Source of the DNA: Pseudomonas sp. 30_B
GTDB lineage: Bacteria; Pseudomonadota; Gammaproteobacteria; Pseudomonadales; Pseudomonadaceae
Assembly (NCBI RefSeq): GCF_017491605.1
Contig: NZ_JAFGYY010000024.1
Location: 19,666 to 83,665 of the forward strand
Length of the DNA: 64,000 nt
Direction of reading: 5' to 3'
How positions within the stretch are numbered: the stretch's first letter is position 1; each line of letters opens with the position of its first letter. Shown in pieces: positions 55,120 to 64,000 of the stretch. Position numbers and translations under genes: made by a program. The notes beneath the pieces are model-generated. The model did no database searches, had not been told where the DNA came from, and saw only the letters and a list, made by a program, of their open reading frames with translations.

Positions 55120-55547
55120 TGACGCGCGTGGACTTCTACGTCATCCCCAGCGCCGATCCCGACGCACGCCTGACCATCGCCTGCCGCCTGGCCGAAAAGG
55201 CCTGGCGGCAGGGCATGCGCATCTTCGTGCTGTGCGCCGACGAGGCCCAGCGCGAAGCGCTGGATGCGCGGTTGTGGAACTTCCGAGGCGAAACCTTCAT
55301 CCCACACAATGCGGTGGAAGAAGACGCCGACTCGCCGGTGGTACTCGCCCTGGGCGAGCCGCCCCAGAGCCACCGGGACCTGCTGATCAACCTGACCCTG
55401 GCCATTCCCGCTTTCGTCGACCACTTCAACCGGGTCGCCGAACTGGTGATCGAAGAACCGGCAATTCGTCAGGCCGCGCGGGAGAATTTCCGCCGCTACC
55501 GCGAGCAGGGCTATCCTTTGCAGGACCATCGCCTGCCGCGCCCTTGA
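55119..55547 (+). CDS. holC: DNA polymerase III subunit chi
   Basis: A 142-residue HolC-family protein (RVDFYVIPSADPDARLTIACRLAEKAW; NLTLAIPAFVDHFNRVAELV). Chi links the clamp loader to SSB. The predicted start lies inside the right arm of the 143-bp inverted repeat, so the ribosome site is probably paired in RNA. It stands in canonical order between pepA and valS. Confidence 0.94.
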   Translation: MTRVDFYVIPSADPDARLTIACRLAEKAWRQGMRIFVLCADEAQREALDARLWNFRGETFIPHNAVEEDADSPVVLALGEPPQSHRDLLINLTLAIPAFVDHFNRVAELVIEEPAIRQAARENFRRYREQGYPLQDHRLPRP

Positions 55548-55566
55548 GAACGTCTCAGCCAAGACC

Positions 55567-55974
55567 ATGGACAACCGCAAGCCCCCGCACGACCCCGATC
55601 ACCTGCTGGAAGACCTGAAATCGATCCAGGAACTGCTGGACGAATCAGGCGCCGAGCCGCCGCTGCTCACCGAATCCTTCGAACCGGACAACATCCCGCT
55701 GCTGTCCGATGTCGTCACGCCGGCACCGCGTGCGCCGGAACCGTCGACCGCCAAGGCCGCTGAGTCCACCGAGCCCGCCGAGCCCGCCGAGCCCGCCGAG
55801 CCGAAAGTCTCGCCCCAGGCCAGCGAACTCAATCGTCTGGACCTGGAGCTGCGCGCCGCCGCCCAGCTTATCCTGCAGGACGTGATCGACGACTTCGCAC
55901 CGCAGATCGAAGCCGAACTGCAGCGTCGCCTGGAAGCGCGGATGCAGCGCCTGCTGGCCCAGCGCAAGAGCTGA
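55567..55974 (+). CDS. Conserved acidic protein between holC and valS
   Basis: A 135-residue soluble protein (PA3833-like). The N-terminal acidic helix contains DHLLEDLKSIQELLDE. The middle linker is low-complexity with repeated EPA units (EPAEPAEPAEP). The C-terminal helix is long and amphipathic (LILQDVIDDFAPQIEAELQRRL). The repeat GAGCCCGCC units at the DNA level may vary in number between strains. It is 19 bp after holC and may act with the replisome, but this is only context. Confidence 0.82.
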   Translation: MDNRKPPHDPDHLLEDLKSIQELLDESGAEPPLLTESFEPDNIPLLSDVVTPAPRAPEPSTAKAAESTEPAEPAEPAEPKVSPQASELNRLDLELRAAAQLILQDVIDDFAPQIEAELQRRLEARMQRLLAQRKS

Positions 55975-56009
55975 CGTCCCGCTCCATACCCTCCGCGCGG
56001 CAGCGGGCC

Positions 56010-56106
56010 AATCGCGGACAAAGTCCGCTCCTACGCCAAGGGAGGCGCCGTAACTAACCTGTAGGAGCGCGCCATGCGCGCGATCGCGGGCGTGGCCCGC
56101 TCCTAC
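56010..56106. repeat. Cluster of REP palindromes upstream of valS
   Basis: A minus-strand REP at 56010-56035 (CGGACAAAGTCCG core), followed by two facing GTAGGAGC arms at 56061-56084 and 56085-56106 with differing cores. They fill most of the 266 bp between the two genes; no gene is seen. Confidence 0.82.
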
Positions 56107-56240
56107 AGGGAACGTCGGCGCTGGGTGGCTCGCTCCTGTCCCCTGAGCCCCACCGATTAAGCCCCCGGTGGCCTGAGAGCCCCGCGCCCCGTTATACTCA
56201 CCGGTTTTCCGTCTAGCCTTATCAGGGTCCCGCCGCGCTC

Positions 56241-59090
56241 ATGGACAAGACCTACCAGCCCCACGCCATCGAATCCCACTGGTACCCCCTGTGGGAAAAA
56301 GAGAACTACTTCGCCCCGCAAGGTTCCGGCGAGCCGTACACCATCATGATTCCGCCGCCGAACGTCACCGGCAGCCTGCACATGGGCCACGGCTTCAACA
56401 ACGCCATCATGGACGCGCTGATCCGCTACCGCCGCATGCAGGGCCGCAACACCCTGTGGCAACCGGGCACCGACCACGCCGGCATCGCCACCCAGATGGT
56501 GGTGGAACGCCAGCTGGCCGCACAGGGCATCGCCCGTCATGACCTGGGCCGCGAGAAGTTCCTGGAGAAGGTCTGGGAGTGGAAGGACCAGTCCGGCGGC
56601 ACCATCACCCGCCAGATTCGCCGCCTGGGCTCCTCCGTGGACTGGTCGCGCGAGCGCTTCACCATGGACGAAGGCCTGTCCAACGCCGTGAAGGAAGCCT
56701 TCGTGCGCCTGCACGAGGACGGCCTGATCTACCGTGGCAAGCGCCTGGTCAACTGGGACACCAAGTTCCACACCGCCATTTCCGACCTCGAAGTGGAGAA
56801 CCACGACGAGAAGGGCCACCTCTGGCACCTGCGCTACCCGCTGGCCGACGGCCACAAGACCGCCGACGGCAAGGACCACCTGGTCGTCGCCACCACCCGC
56901 CCGGAAACCGTGCTGGGTGACAGCGCCGTCGCCGTGCATCCGGAAGACGAGCGCTACGCCGCGCTGATCGGCACCTTCATCGACCTGCCGCTGGTGGGCC
57001 GACGCATTCCGATCATCGCCGACGACTACGTCGACCGCGAGTTCGGCACCGGCTGCGTGAAGATCACCCCGGCCCACGACTTCAACGACTATGAAGTCGG
57101 CAAGCGCCACGACCTGCCGCTGATCAACATCTTCGACAAGGACGCCGCCGTCCTCGCCGTCGCCCAGGTGTTCAAGCTTGACGGCAGCGTGAATCCCGAC
57201 CTCGACGCCAGCCTGCCGGCCGCCTACGCCGGTCTCGACCGCTTCGTCGCGCGCAAGCAGATCGTTGCCGACTTCGAGGCCGCCGGCCTGCTGGAGAAGA
57301 TCGACGACCACGCGCTGAAAGTGCCCAAGGGCGACCGCTCCGGCACCGTCATCGAGCCCTGGCTGACCGACCAGTGGTACGTCTCCACCAAGCCGCTGGC
57401 CGAACCCGCCATCGCCGCCGTGGAAGATGGCCGCATCCAGTTCGTGCCCAAGCAGTACGAGAACATGTACTTCAGCTGGATGCGCGACATCCAGGACTGG
57501 TGCATCAGCCGTCAGCTGTGGTGGGGCCACCGCATCCCGGCCTGGTACGACGACGCCGGCAACGTCTACGTCGGTCGCAACGAGGCCGAAGTGCGCGCCA
57601 AGTACAACCTGGGCGAAGCCAACCTGCGCCAGGACGAAGACGTCCTGGACACCTGGTTCAGCTCGGGCCTGTGGACCTTCTCCACCCTCGGCTGGCCGGA
57701 ACAGACCGAATACCTGAAGACCTTCCACCCCACCGACGTGCTGGTGACCGGCTTCGACATCATCTTCTTCTGGGTTGCGCGCATGATCATGCTGACCATG
57801 CACCTGATCAAGAATGGCGATGGCAGCGCACAGATCCCGTTCAAGACCGTCTACGTCCACGGTCTGGTACGCGATGGCCAGGGCCAGAAGATGTCCAAGT
57901 CCAAGGGCAACGTCCTTGACCCGCTGGACATCGTCGATGGCATCACCCTCGACGAACTGCTGGAGAAACGCACCAGCGGCATGATGCAGCCCAAGCTCGC
58001 CGAGAAGATCGCCAAGCAGACCAAGGCCGAGTTCCCCGAAGGCATCGCCAGCTACGGCACCGACGCCCTGCGCTTCACCTTCTGCTCCCTGGCGTCCACC
58101 GGCCGCGACATCAAGTTCGACATGGGCCGCGTCGAGGGCTACCGCAACTTCTGCAACAAGCTGTGGAACGCCGCCAACTTCGTCATCGAGAACACCGATG
58201 GCAAGGACACCGGCGTCAATGGCGAGCCGGTCGAGCTGTCCTCGGTGGACCGCTGGATCATCTCCGCCCTGCAGCGCACCGAGATCGAAGTCGCGCGCCA
58301 GCTGGACGCCTTCCGCTTCGACCTGGCCACCCAGGCCCTCTACGAGTTCATCTGGGACGAGTACTGCGCCTGGTACCTGGAACTGGTCAAGCCGGTGCTG
58401 TGGGACGAGAACGCGCCCATCGAACGCCAGCGCGGCACCCGTCGCACCCTGGCCCGCGTGCTGGAAACCGCACTGCGCCTGGCGCACCCGTTCATGCCGT
58501 TCATCACCGAGGAAATCTGGCAGCGCATCAAGGCGTCCGCCGGCAAGAGCGGTGACACCCTGATGCTGCAACCCTGGCCGATCGCCGACGAAGCGAAGAT
58601 CGACGCCGCCGCCGAAGGCGACATCGAGTGGGTCAAGGCCCTGATGCTGGGCATCCGCCAGATTCGCGGCGAGATGAACATCTCCATGGCCAAGCGCATC
58701 GACCTGGTGCTGAACAACGCATCGCCCGAAGACCACCGCCGCCTGGCCGACAACGAGCCGCTGCTGATGAAGCTGGCCAAGCTCGAGACCATCCGCGTGC
58801 TGGACGCTGGCGAAGAGCCGCCGATGTCCGCCACCGCGCTGGTCGGCGACCTGCAGGTACTGGTGCCGATGGCCGGCCTGATCGACAAGGCCGCCGAAAT
58901 GGCCCGTCTGGACAAGGAAATCCAGCGCCTGGAAGGCGAAGTCAAACGCGTCGGCGGCAAGCTCGCCAACGAAGGCTTCGTCGCCAAGGCCCCGCCGGAA
59001 GTGATCGAGAAGGAACGCGCCAAGCTGGCTGAAGCCGAGCAGGCGGTGACCAACCTGATCCAGCAGCGCGAGAAGATCGCCAGTCTGTAA
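56241..59090 (+). CDS. valS: Valyl-tRNA synthetase
   Basis: A 949-residue class Ia synthetase with the HIGH-type motif HMGH (residues 47-50), an editing (CP1) domain, KMSKS (about residue 550), the anticodon domain and a C-terminal coiled coil (about residues 885-945). Length and domain order are standard. Confidence 0.97.
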   Translation: MDKTYQPHAIESHWYPLWEKENYFAPQGSGEPYTIMIPPPNVTGSLHMGHGFNNAIMDALIRYRRMQGRNTLWQPGTDHAGIATQMVVERQLAAQGIARHDLGREKFLEKVWEWKDQSGGTITRQIRRLGSSVDWSRERFTMDEGLSNAVKEAFVRLHEDGLIYRGKRLVNWDTKFHTAISDLEVENHDEKGHLWHLRYPLADGHKTADGKDHLVVATTRPETVLGDSAVAVHPEDERYAALIGTFIDLPLVGRRIPIIADDYVDREFGTGCVKITPAHDFNDYEVGKRHDLPLINIFDKDAAVLAVAQVFKLDGSVNPDLDASLPAAYAGLDRFVARKQIVADFEAAGLLEKIDDHALKVPKGDRSGTVIEPWLTDQWYVSTKPLAEPAIAAVEDGRIQFVPKQYENMYFSWMRDIQDWCISRQLWWGHRIPAWYDDAGNVYVGRNEAEVRAKYNLGEANLRQDEDVLDTWFSSGLWTFSTLGWPEQTEYLKTFHPTDVLVTGFDIIFFWVARMIMLTMHLIKNGDGSAQIPFKTVYVHGLVRDGQGQKMSKSKGNVLDPLDIVDGITLDELLEKRTSGMMQPKLAEKIAKQTKAEFPEGIASYGTDALRFTFCSLASTGRDIKFDMGRVEGYRNFCNKLWNAANFVIENTDGKDTGVNGEPVELSSVDRWIISALQRTEIEVARQLDAFRFDLATQALYEFIWDEYCAWYLELVKPVLWDENAPIERQRGTRRTLARVLETALRLAHPFMPFITEEIWQRIKASAGKSGDTLMLQPWPIADEAKIDAAAEGDIEWVKALMLGIRQIRGEMNISMAKRIDLVLNNASPEDHRRLADNEPLLMKLAKLETIRVLDAGEEPPMSATALVGDLQVLVPMAGLIDKAAEMARLDKEIQRLEGEVKRVGGKLANEGFVAKAPPEVIEKERAKLAEAEQAVTNLIQQREKIASL

Positions 59091-59098
59091 TCCCCATC

Positions 59099-59124
59099 AC
59101 AAGGCCCGCCAATGCGGGCCTTGT
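59099..59124 (+). terminator. Terminator after valS
   Basis: ACAAGGCCCGC, loop CAAT, GCGGGCCTTGTG: an 11-bp stem followed by CTTTTC. Confidence 0.85.
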
Positions 59125-59159
59125 GCTTTTCGGGGTTCAACTCACAGCATAACCTGCCT

Positions 59160-59235
59160 GTAGGAGCGAGCTTGCTCGCGAACGCTTTGCCTGAAGCCAA
59201 AGTGCCAGGCGGTTCGCGAGCAAGCTCGCTCCTAC
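59160..59235. repeat. REPIN with perfect 24-nt arms
   Basis: The arms 59160-59183 and 59212-59235 are exact reverse complements and identical in sequence to those at 14679-14748. The remaining 204 bp up to the next gene hold no clear gene. Confidence 0.9.
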
Positions 59236-59439
59236 AATGAACAGCGCTCACCCAGCGCATCCCGGACCACTCCGAGCAGATGCCGCCCGCGTCATTCCCC
59301 CACGGAATGACCTCGCGAAGAATGGTCACTTGGCGCCCGCCGCGCTTTGCATCGAAGATCGCAACGCCGGGCCGCTCCAGGGGTTCGTCGGCGCTCTTCC
59401 GGGAGCGGCCCCGGTTTCAGCCCAAGGAGCCCGAAGTCC

Positions 59440-61095
59440 ATGTCCGACCTCCCCGTCCGCAATGGCGGCCAGATCCTCGTCGAAGCCCTGCTGCGCAACG
59501 CGGTCGATACCGTCTACTGCATCCCCGGCGAAAGCTACCTGCCGGTGCTCGATGCCCTGCACGACGCCCCCTCGATCAGCACCATCGTCACCCGTCACGA
59601 AGGCGCCGCCTCGAACATGGCCGATGCCTACGGCAAGCTCACCGGGCGGCCGGGCATCTGCTTCGTCACCCGAGGCCCGGGCGCTACCCATGCCGCCAAC
59701 GGCGTGCATACGGCCAAGCAGGATTCGACGCCGATGATCCTCTTCGTCGGCCAGGTGGAAAGCGCGTTCATGGGCCGCGAGGCCTTCCAGGAGGTGGACT
59801 ATCGGCAGATGTTCGGCGGCCTGGCCAAGTGGGCCACGGAGATCGACGACATCCGCCGCATCCCCGAAGTGGTCGCCCAGGCCTTCGCCGTGGCCCAGTC
59901 CGGCCGCCCGGGCCCGGTGGTGGTCGGGCTGCCGGAGGAAGTCCTGTTCGGCTCGGCCGCCGTCGCGGACGTCCCTGCGCCGCGAATTCCGCAGACTGCC
60001 CCATCGCAGCAGGCGATGGAGGAACTGCGCAGCCTGCTGGCCCGCGCCCGTAAACCGCTGCTGGTCGTCGGCGGCACCGGTTGGGATGAAGCCGCGCGCG
60101 GTGCGCTGCAACGCTTCGCCAAGGCCAATGACCTGCCAGTGGTGGCCTCGTTCCGTCGCCAGGATCTCTACGACAACCGCGACGCCCAGTACGCCGGCCA
60201 GCTCGGCTTCGGCGCCTCGCCCAAGCTCACCGCGCGGGTGCAGGAGGCCGACCTGCTGCTGGTGCTCGGCTCGCGCCTGAGCGAGACGCCCAGCGCCGGC
60301 TACACCCTGATTCAAAGCCCGCGCCCCACGCAGACACTGATCCACATCCATTCGGACGCCGGCGAACTGGGCCGGGTCTACCAGGCCGACCTGCCGTTGC
60401 AGGCCAGCATGCCGGCCATCGCCGCGGCCCTCGACGCTCTGCCACCACTCGCCGAACGCCCCTGGGCCGAATGGACCGCCGCCGCCCGCGCGGACTACCT
60501 CGCCTACTCCCTGCCTCCGGCCAGCCCGGCTGAACTGAACGGCGTCGACCTGGCCGCCGTGGTCAGCCACCTCAGCGAAGTCCTGCCCGAGGATGCGGTA
60601 ATCAGCAATGGCGCCGGCAACTACGCGGTCTGGGTGCACCGCTTCTACCGCTATCGCGCCGCGCGCTGCCAGCTGGCGCCCACCAACGGCGCAATGGGCT
60701 ACGGCTTCCCGGCGGCGATCGCCGCCAAGCTGCGCGACCCGCAACGCAGCGTGGTGTGCTTCGCTGGCGACGGCTGCTTCATGATGTACCCGCAGGAACT
60801 GGCCACCGCGGTGCAATATGGCGCCGCGCTGATCGTCATCGTGGTCAACAATGGCATGCTCGGCACCATCCGCATGCACCAGGAACGCGAGTATCCGGGG
60901 CGCATCAGCGCGACCGAACTGCGCAACCCCGACTTCGTCGCCCTGGCTCGCGCCTTCGGCGCCCACAGCGAACTCGTCGAGCGCACCGAGGACTTCGCCG
61001 CCGCTTTCGAGCGTGCCCAGGCCAGCGGCAAGCCGGCGCTGATCGAACTGCGCACCGACCCACGGCAGATCACCCCGGTGGCACGCCTGCCGTAG
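59440..61095 (+). CDS. Acetolactate-synthase-like thiamine pyrophosphate enzyme
   Basis: A 551-residue three-domain TPP enzyme. The N-terminal Pyr domain has catalytic E54 (RHEGAA) and RGPGATHAANGV. The central domain is Rossmann-like. The C-terminal PP domain has the GDGCFMM...VNN cofactor motif (about residues 442-470). It resembles the catabolic IlvB-like or benzoylformate-decarboxylase group rather than biosynthetic IlvI, and no small regulatory subunit follows. AAGGAG precedes the ATG. Substrate unknown; keto-acid decarboxylation or carboligation is expected. Confidence 0.87.
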   Translation: MSDLPVRNGGQILVEALLRNAVDTVYCIPGESYLPVLDALHDAPSISTIVTRHEGAASNMADAYGKLTGRPGICFVTRGPGATHAANGVHTAKQDSTPMILFVGQVESAFMGREAFQEVDYRQMFGGLAKWATEIDDIRRIPEVVAQAFAVAQSGRPGPVVVGLPEEVLFGSAAVADVPAPRIPQTAPSQQAMEELRSLLARARKPLLVVGGTGWDEAARGALQRFAKANDLPVVASFRRQDLYDNRDAQYAGQLGFGASPKLTARVQEADLLLVLGSRLSETPSAGYTLIQSPRPTQTLIHIHSDAGELGRVYQADLPLQASMPAIAAALDALPPLAERPWAEWTAAARADYLAYSLPPASPAELNGVDLAAVVSHLSEVLPEDAVISNGAGNYAVWVHRFYRYRAARCQLAPTNGAMGYGFPAAIAAKLRDPQRSVVCFAGDGCFMMYPQELATAVQYGAALIVIVVNNGMLGTIRMHQEREYPGRISATELRNPDFVALARAFGAHSELVERTEDFAAAFERAQASGKPALIELRTDPRQITPVARLP

Positions 61096-61205
61096 AATCC
61101 GTGCGACTGCACGCCAGCGCCAGGCTTCGCTAAGCTGCACCGGATCAAGGCATTGCGCCCGCCCCTGCGGGCACAATGCCTGCCGACATACCGCTAGGGA
61201 AGCGC

Positions 61206-63035
61206 ATGAGTCTGCCACTGATCTGGGTTCTGTTCCTGCTCGCCACCGCCGTGGCGCTGTTCGTCATCAACCGGCCGCGCATGGACGTGGTCGCCCTGCT
61301 GGTGATGGTCGCGCTGCCGCTGTCCGGCATCCTCAGCGTGCAGGAGTCCCTGGCCGGCTTTGCCGATCCCAACGTCATCCTGATCGCCGCGCTGTTCGTC
61401 ATTGGCGAAGGGCTGGTGCGCACCGGGGTGGCCTATCGCATCGGCGAATGGCTGACCCGCCGCGCAGGCGCCAGCGAAACGCGCCTGCTGGTACTGCTGA
61501 TGCTGGCCGTGGCCGGGCTCGGCTCGGTGATGAGTTCCACCGGCGTGGTCGCCATCTTCATTCCCGTGGTCCTGAGCATCACCGCGCGCCTGCATGTCTC
61601 GCCGCGACGGCTGATGATGCCGCTGAGCTTCGCCGGGCTGATCAGCGGCATGCTCACCCTGGTCGCCACCGCACCCAACGTGGTGGTGCACAGCGAACTG
61701 GTACGCGAAGGTTCGAAAGGCTTCGGCTTCTTCAGCTTCACCCCCTTCGGCCTGGTCATCCTCGTCCTGGGCGTCGGCTACATGCTGATGGCGCGCCGCT
61801 GGCTGGGCGACGACGACGGCGATGCCGGCCAGCGCGCCAAGCGCCGCACCTTGAGCGACCTGATCCGTGACTACCAGCTCGCCGGTCGCGAACGCCGCCT
61901 GCGCATCCGCGCCGACTCGCAGCTGGTGGGCATGAGCCTGGGCGACGTGGAACTGCGTGCCCGCGCCGGCACCAATGTGGTCGCCATCGAACGCATGCTG
62001 CACTTCCGCCTGAAGATCTTCGGCCCCACCGCCAACATCACCCTGCACGCCGGCGACGTGCTGCTGGTGGACATCTACGGCGAGCGCGGCGACCTGCTGG
62101 GCCTGTACCACGAATACGGTCTGGAACCGCTGAGCCTGCAGGGCGACTACTTCACCGAGCGCGCCCACGAAGTGGGCATGGCCGAAGTGACGCTGCCCCC
62201 GGAATCCACCCTGCTGGGCAAGAGCGTGCTGGAACTGGAGTTCCGCAGCCAGTTCGGCCTCAACGTGGTCGGCCTGCGACGCAACCGTGAAGCGCTGGTG
62301 GAAGGCCTGCTGGAAGCCAAGCTGAAGGTCGGCGACACCCTGCTGGTGATCGGCGCCTGGAAGGACATCCGCCAGCTCCAGGCGCGCGGGCGCGACTTCC
62401 TGGTGCTCAGCCTGCCGGCCGAGGTGGACGAAGCCGCTCCCGCCGCCAGCCAGGCGCCCCACGCGCTGTTCAGCCTGGCGGTGATGGTGATCCTGATGGT
62501 CAGCGGCCTGGTGCCCAACGTCATGGCCGCACTGATCGGTTGCCTGCTGATGGGCGCCTTCCGCTGCATCGACATGGACAGTGCCTACCGCGCCATCCAC
62601 TGGCAGAGCCTGCTGCTGATCGTCGGCATGCTGCCCTTCGCCCTCGCCCTGCAGAAGACCGGCGGCATCGACCTCGCGGTCAATGCCCTGGTCGGCGTAC
62701 TCGGCGAAGCCGGACCCTATGCGATTCTCGCCAGCCTGTTCGTGCTCACCGCACTGATCGGCCTGTTCATCTCCAACACCGCCACCGCCGTGCTCATGGC
62801 GCCAGTCGCCATCGCCACCGCCAAGGCCCTCGGCGCTTCGCCCGAGGCCTTCGCGATGATCGTCGCACTGGCCGCCTCGGCCGCCTTCATGACGCCGATC
62901 TCCTCACCGGTGAACACCCTGGTGCTTGGCCCCGGGCGCTATCGATTCGGAGATTTCGTCAAGGTTGGCGTACCCTTCACGATTCTGGTGATGATCGTCA
63001 GCGTTGTGCTGGTACCCTGGCTGCTGCCGCTGTAG
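61206..63035 (+). CDS. SLC13-type permease with two RCK-C (TrkA-C) domains
   Basis: A 609-residue membrane protein with about 11 helices split by a cytoplasmic block (about residues 215-420) of two TrkA-C/RCK-C domains (VELRARAGTNVVAIER, LELEFRSQFGLNVVGLRRN). This DASS/CitT-plus-RCK layout is typical of sulfate/dicarboxylate-like carriers of unknown substrate. The last helices contain SSPVNTLVLGPGRYRFGDFVKVG. AGGGA precedes the ATG at 61206. The winged-helix gene follows 32 bp later. Confidence 0.88.
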   Translation: MSLPLIWVLFLLATAVALFVINRPRMDVVALLVMVALPLSGILSVQESLAGFADPNVILIAALFVIGEGLVRTGVAYRIGEWLTRRAGASETRLLVLLMLAVAGLGSVMSSTGVVAIFIPVVLSITARLHVSPRRLMMPLSFAGLISGMLTLVATAPNVVVHSELVREGSKGFGFFSFTPFGLVILVLGVGYMLMARRWLGDDDGDAGQRAKRRTLSDLIRDYQLAGRERRLRIRADSQLVGMSLGDVELRARAGTNVVAIERMLHFRLKIFGPTANITLHAGDVLLVDIYGERGDLLGLYHEYGLEPLSLQGDYFTERAHEVGMAEVTLPPESTLLGKSVLELEFRSQFGLNVVGLRRNREALVEGLLEAKLKVGDTLLVIGAWKDIRQLQARGRDFLVLSLPAEVDEAAPAASQAPHALFSLAVMVILMVSGLVPNVMAALIGCLLMGAFRCIDMDSAYRAIHWQSLLLIVGMLPFALALQKTGGIDLAVNALVGVLGEAGPYAILASLFVLTALIGLFISNTATAVLMAPVAIATAKALGASPEAFAMIVALAASAAFMTPISSPVNTLVLGPGRYRFGDFVKVGVPFTILVMIVSVVLVPWLLPL

Positions 63036-63067
63036 CAGCCCCACAAGGCCAACAAGGAAATGTCTCG

Positions 63068-63364
63068 ATGGAAGTGAGCAAGACCAAAAGCAGTTTCTAC
63101 CGCCGCCTCTACGTCGCCTGGCTGATCGACAGCGGCACCGCCACCAGCGTCCCGGCGCTGATGGAGGCCACCGGCATGCCCCGGCGCACCGCCCAGGACA
63201 CCCTGGCCGCGCTGGCCGACCTCGACATCGACTGCGCCTTCGAGCAGCACGACGGCGAACGCAACAATGCCGGCCACTATCGCATCCGCGACTGGGGCGC
63301 CATCGATCCGCGCTGGATCGCCCAGCACCTGGCGCAGATCAAGGACGTTCTGCAGTACCCCTGA
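63068..63364 (+). CDS. Small winged helix-turn-helix protein
   Basis: A 98-residue protein with an HTH core (ATSVPALMEATGMPRRTAQDTLAAL, positions about 24-48) and a wing-like tail ending IRDWGAIDPRWI. It matches the Pseudomonas family of short wHTH proteins in the PA3840-like neighbourhood. It may regulate the adjacent permease or VTT gene; that is inferred only from spacing (32 bp and 9 bp). Confidence 0.8.
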   Translation: MEVSKTKSSFYRRLYVAWLIDSGTATSVPALMEATGMPRRTAQDTLAALADLDIDCAFEQHDGERNNAGHYRIRDWGAIDPRWIAQHLAQIKDVLQYP

Positions 63365-63373
63365 GCCACCCGT

Positions 63374-63952
63374 ATGCTTGCCGTCCCGCCCCTCATCTGG
63401 CGCTATCGCCGACTGATCCTGCTGCTGGCCTTCGCCGGGGTGCTGGTCGCGCTCTACCGCGTCAGTGGCCTGCACGAGGATTTCAGCCTCGACTATCTAC
63501 GCAATGAGTTGCAGGACAATCGCCTGCGCGGCCTGCTGCTGTTCGTCGGGCTGTTCGCCCTGGGCAACTTGCTGCACATCCCCGGCCTGCTGTTCCTCGC
63601 CGCCGCCGTGCTGGCGCTGGGCAAGCTGTGGGGCGGGCTGATCACCTACGGCGCGGCGGTGTTCTCCTGCGGCTTCACCTTCCTGATCGTGCGCTCCATC
63701 GGCGGCAACGGCCTGCGCCTGCTGAACAACAGGCTGACCCGCGCGGTGTTCAGCCACCTCGACCAACGCCCGGCCAGCAGCGTGTTCCTCCTGCGCCACG
63801 CCTTCATCACCTCGCCGACGCTGAACTACAGCCTCGCCCTCTCGGGCATCGGCTTCGCACCCTACATGCTCGGCACCCTGCTCGGCCTGCCGATCCCGCT
63901 GTTGCTGTGCTGCCTGCTGTTCGACCGCCTGGGCAACGTGCTGCTCGGCTGA
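63374..63952 (+). CDS. TVP38/TMEM64 (VTT domain) membrane protein
   Basis: A 192-residue protein with about five hydrophobic segments, the PGLLFLAAAVLALGKLWGGL re-entrant loop and the HAFITSPTLNYSLALSGI motif of the VTT/DedA superfamily, members of which move phospholipids between leaflets. It is 9 bp from the wHTH gene. The last 48 bp of the window hold no complete gene. Confidence 0.88.
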   Translation: MLAVPPLIWRYRRLILLLAFAGVLVALYRVSGLHEDFSLDYLRNELQDNRLRGLLLFVGLFALGNLLHIPGLLFLAAAVLALGKLWGGLITYGAAVFSCGFTFLIVRSIGGNGLRLLNNRLTRAVFSHLDQRPASSVFLLRHAFITSPTLNYSLALSGIGFAPYMLGTLLGLPIPLLLCCLLFDRLGNVLLG

Positions 63953-64000
63953 AGCGCCCATCTGTGGGAAAATCGCCCACCGCCTTCCTGCCCCGCGCCC

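Noticed and set aside
56500..58700. Long reverse-strand frame across valS
   Set aside because: It is an antisense shadow of valS; the forward frame has all synthetase motifs.

Overview
The window is a high-GC, densely coded piece of a Pseudomonas chromosome. Gene order follows, as I remember it, the P. aeruginosa PAO1 stretch around PA3787-PA3840 (oprC, leuA, der-bamB-hisS-ispG-rodZ-pilF-rlmN-ndk, isc operon, cysE-trmJ-suhB, secF-secD-yajC-tgt-queA, tRNA-Leu, EAL gene, lptG/lptF, pepA-holC-valS). The proteins are close to but distinct from P. aeruginosa. A relative such as the P. nitroreducens / P. citronellolis group fits, but the species is inference.

Layout. 0.3-6.5 kb: an M23 peptidase and a copper-handling group on the minus strand (PCu(A)C chaperone, PepSY membrane protein, OprC receptor, Met/His-rich DUF2946 protein). 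6.7-9.1 kb: leuA behind a Leu-rich candidate leader peptide, then a small membrane protein. 9.3-14.7 kb: accessory metabolism (MFS transporter plus OprD-type porin, a DapA-like lyase, an aldo/keto reductase). 14.8-16.7 kb: an omega-amidase overlapping an aminotransferase. 16.8-26.0 kb: a minus-strand run of GTPase, outer-membrane assembly, tRNA charging, isoprenoid, cell-shape and pilus genes ending at ndk. 26.3-31.8 kb: the complete iscRSUA-hscBA-fdx-iscX operon with IscR-type sites at its promoter. 31.9-40.7 kb: cysE, trmJ, suhB, a glycine-zipper protein, secF/secD/yajC and the queuosine genes tgt/queA.

40.8-48.7 kb is the accessory segment. Directly after tRNA-Leu(CAA) lie about 740 bp of gene-poor DNA, then a pilE-fimT-pilV-pilW-pilX-pilY1 operon read on the minus strand, then another 720 bp of gene-poor DNA. 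The operon has a perfect CRP/Vfr half-site palindrome in front of it and, past its upstream end, what looks like the tail of a second FimT/GspH pseudopilin running into the 3' end of the CSS-EAL phosphodiesterase gene. This looks like a minor-pilin/adhesin module acquired or relocated at a tRNA locus.

48.8-64 kb: the CSS-EAL phosphodiesterase, an RDD protein, lptG/lptF, pepA, holC, valS, an acetolactate-synthase-like TPP enzyme, an SLC13 permease, a small winged-helix protein and a VTT-domain membrane protein. REP/REPIN hairpins occupy five intergenic gaps. I see no phage, IS element, CRISPR array or rRNA.
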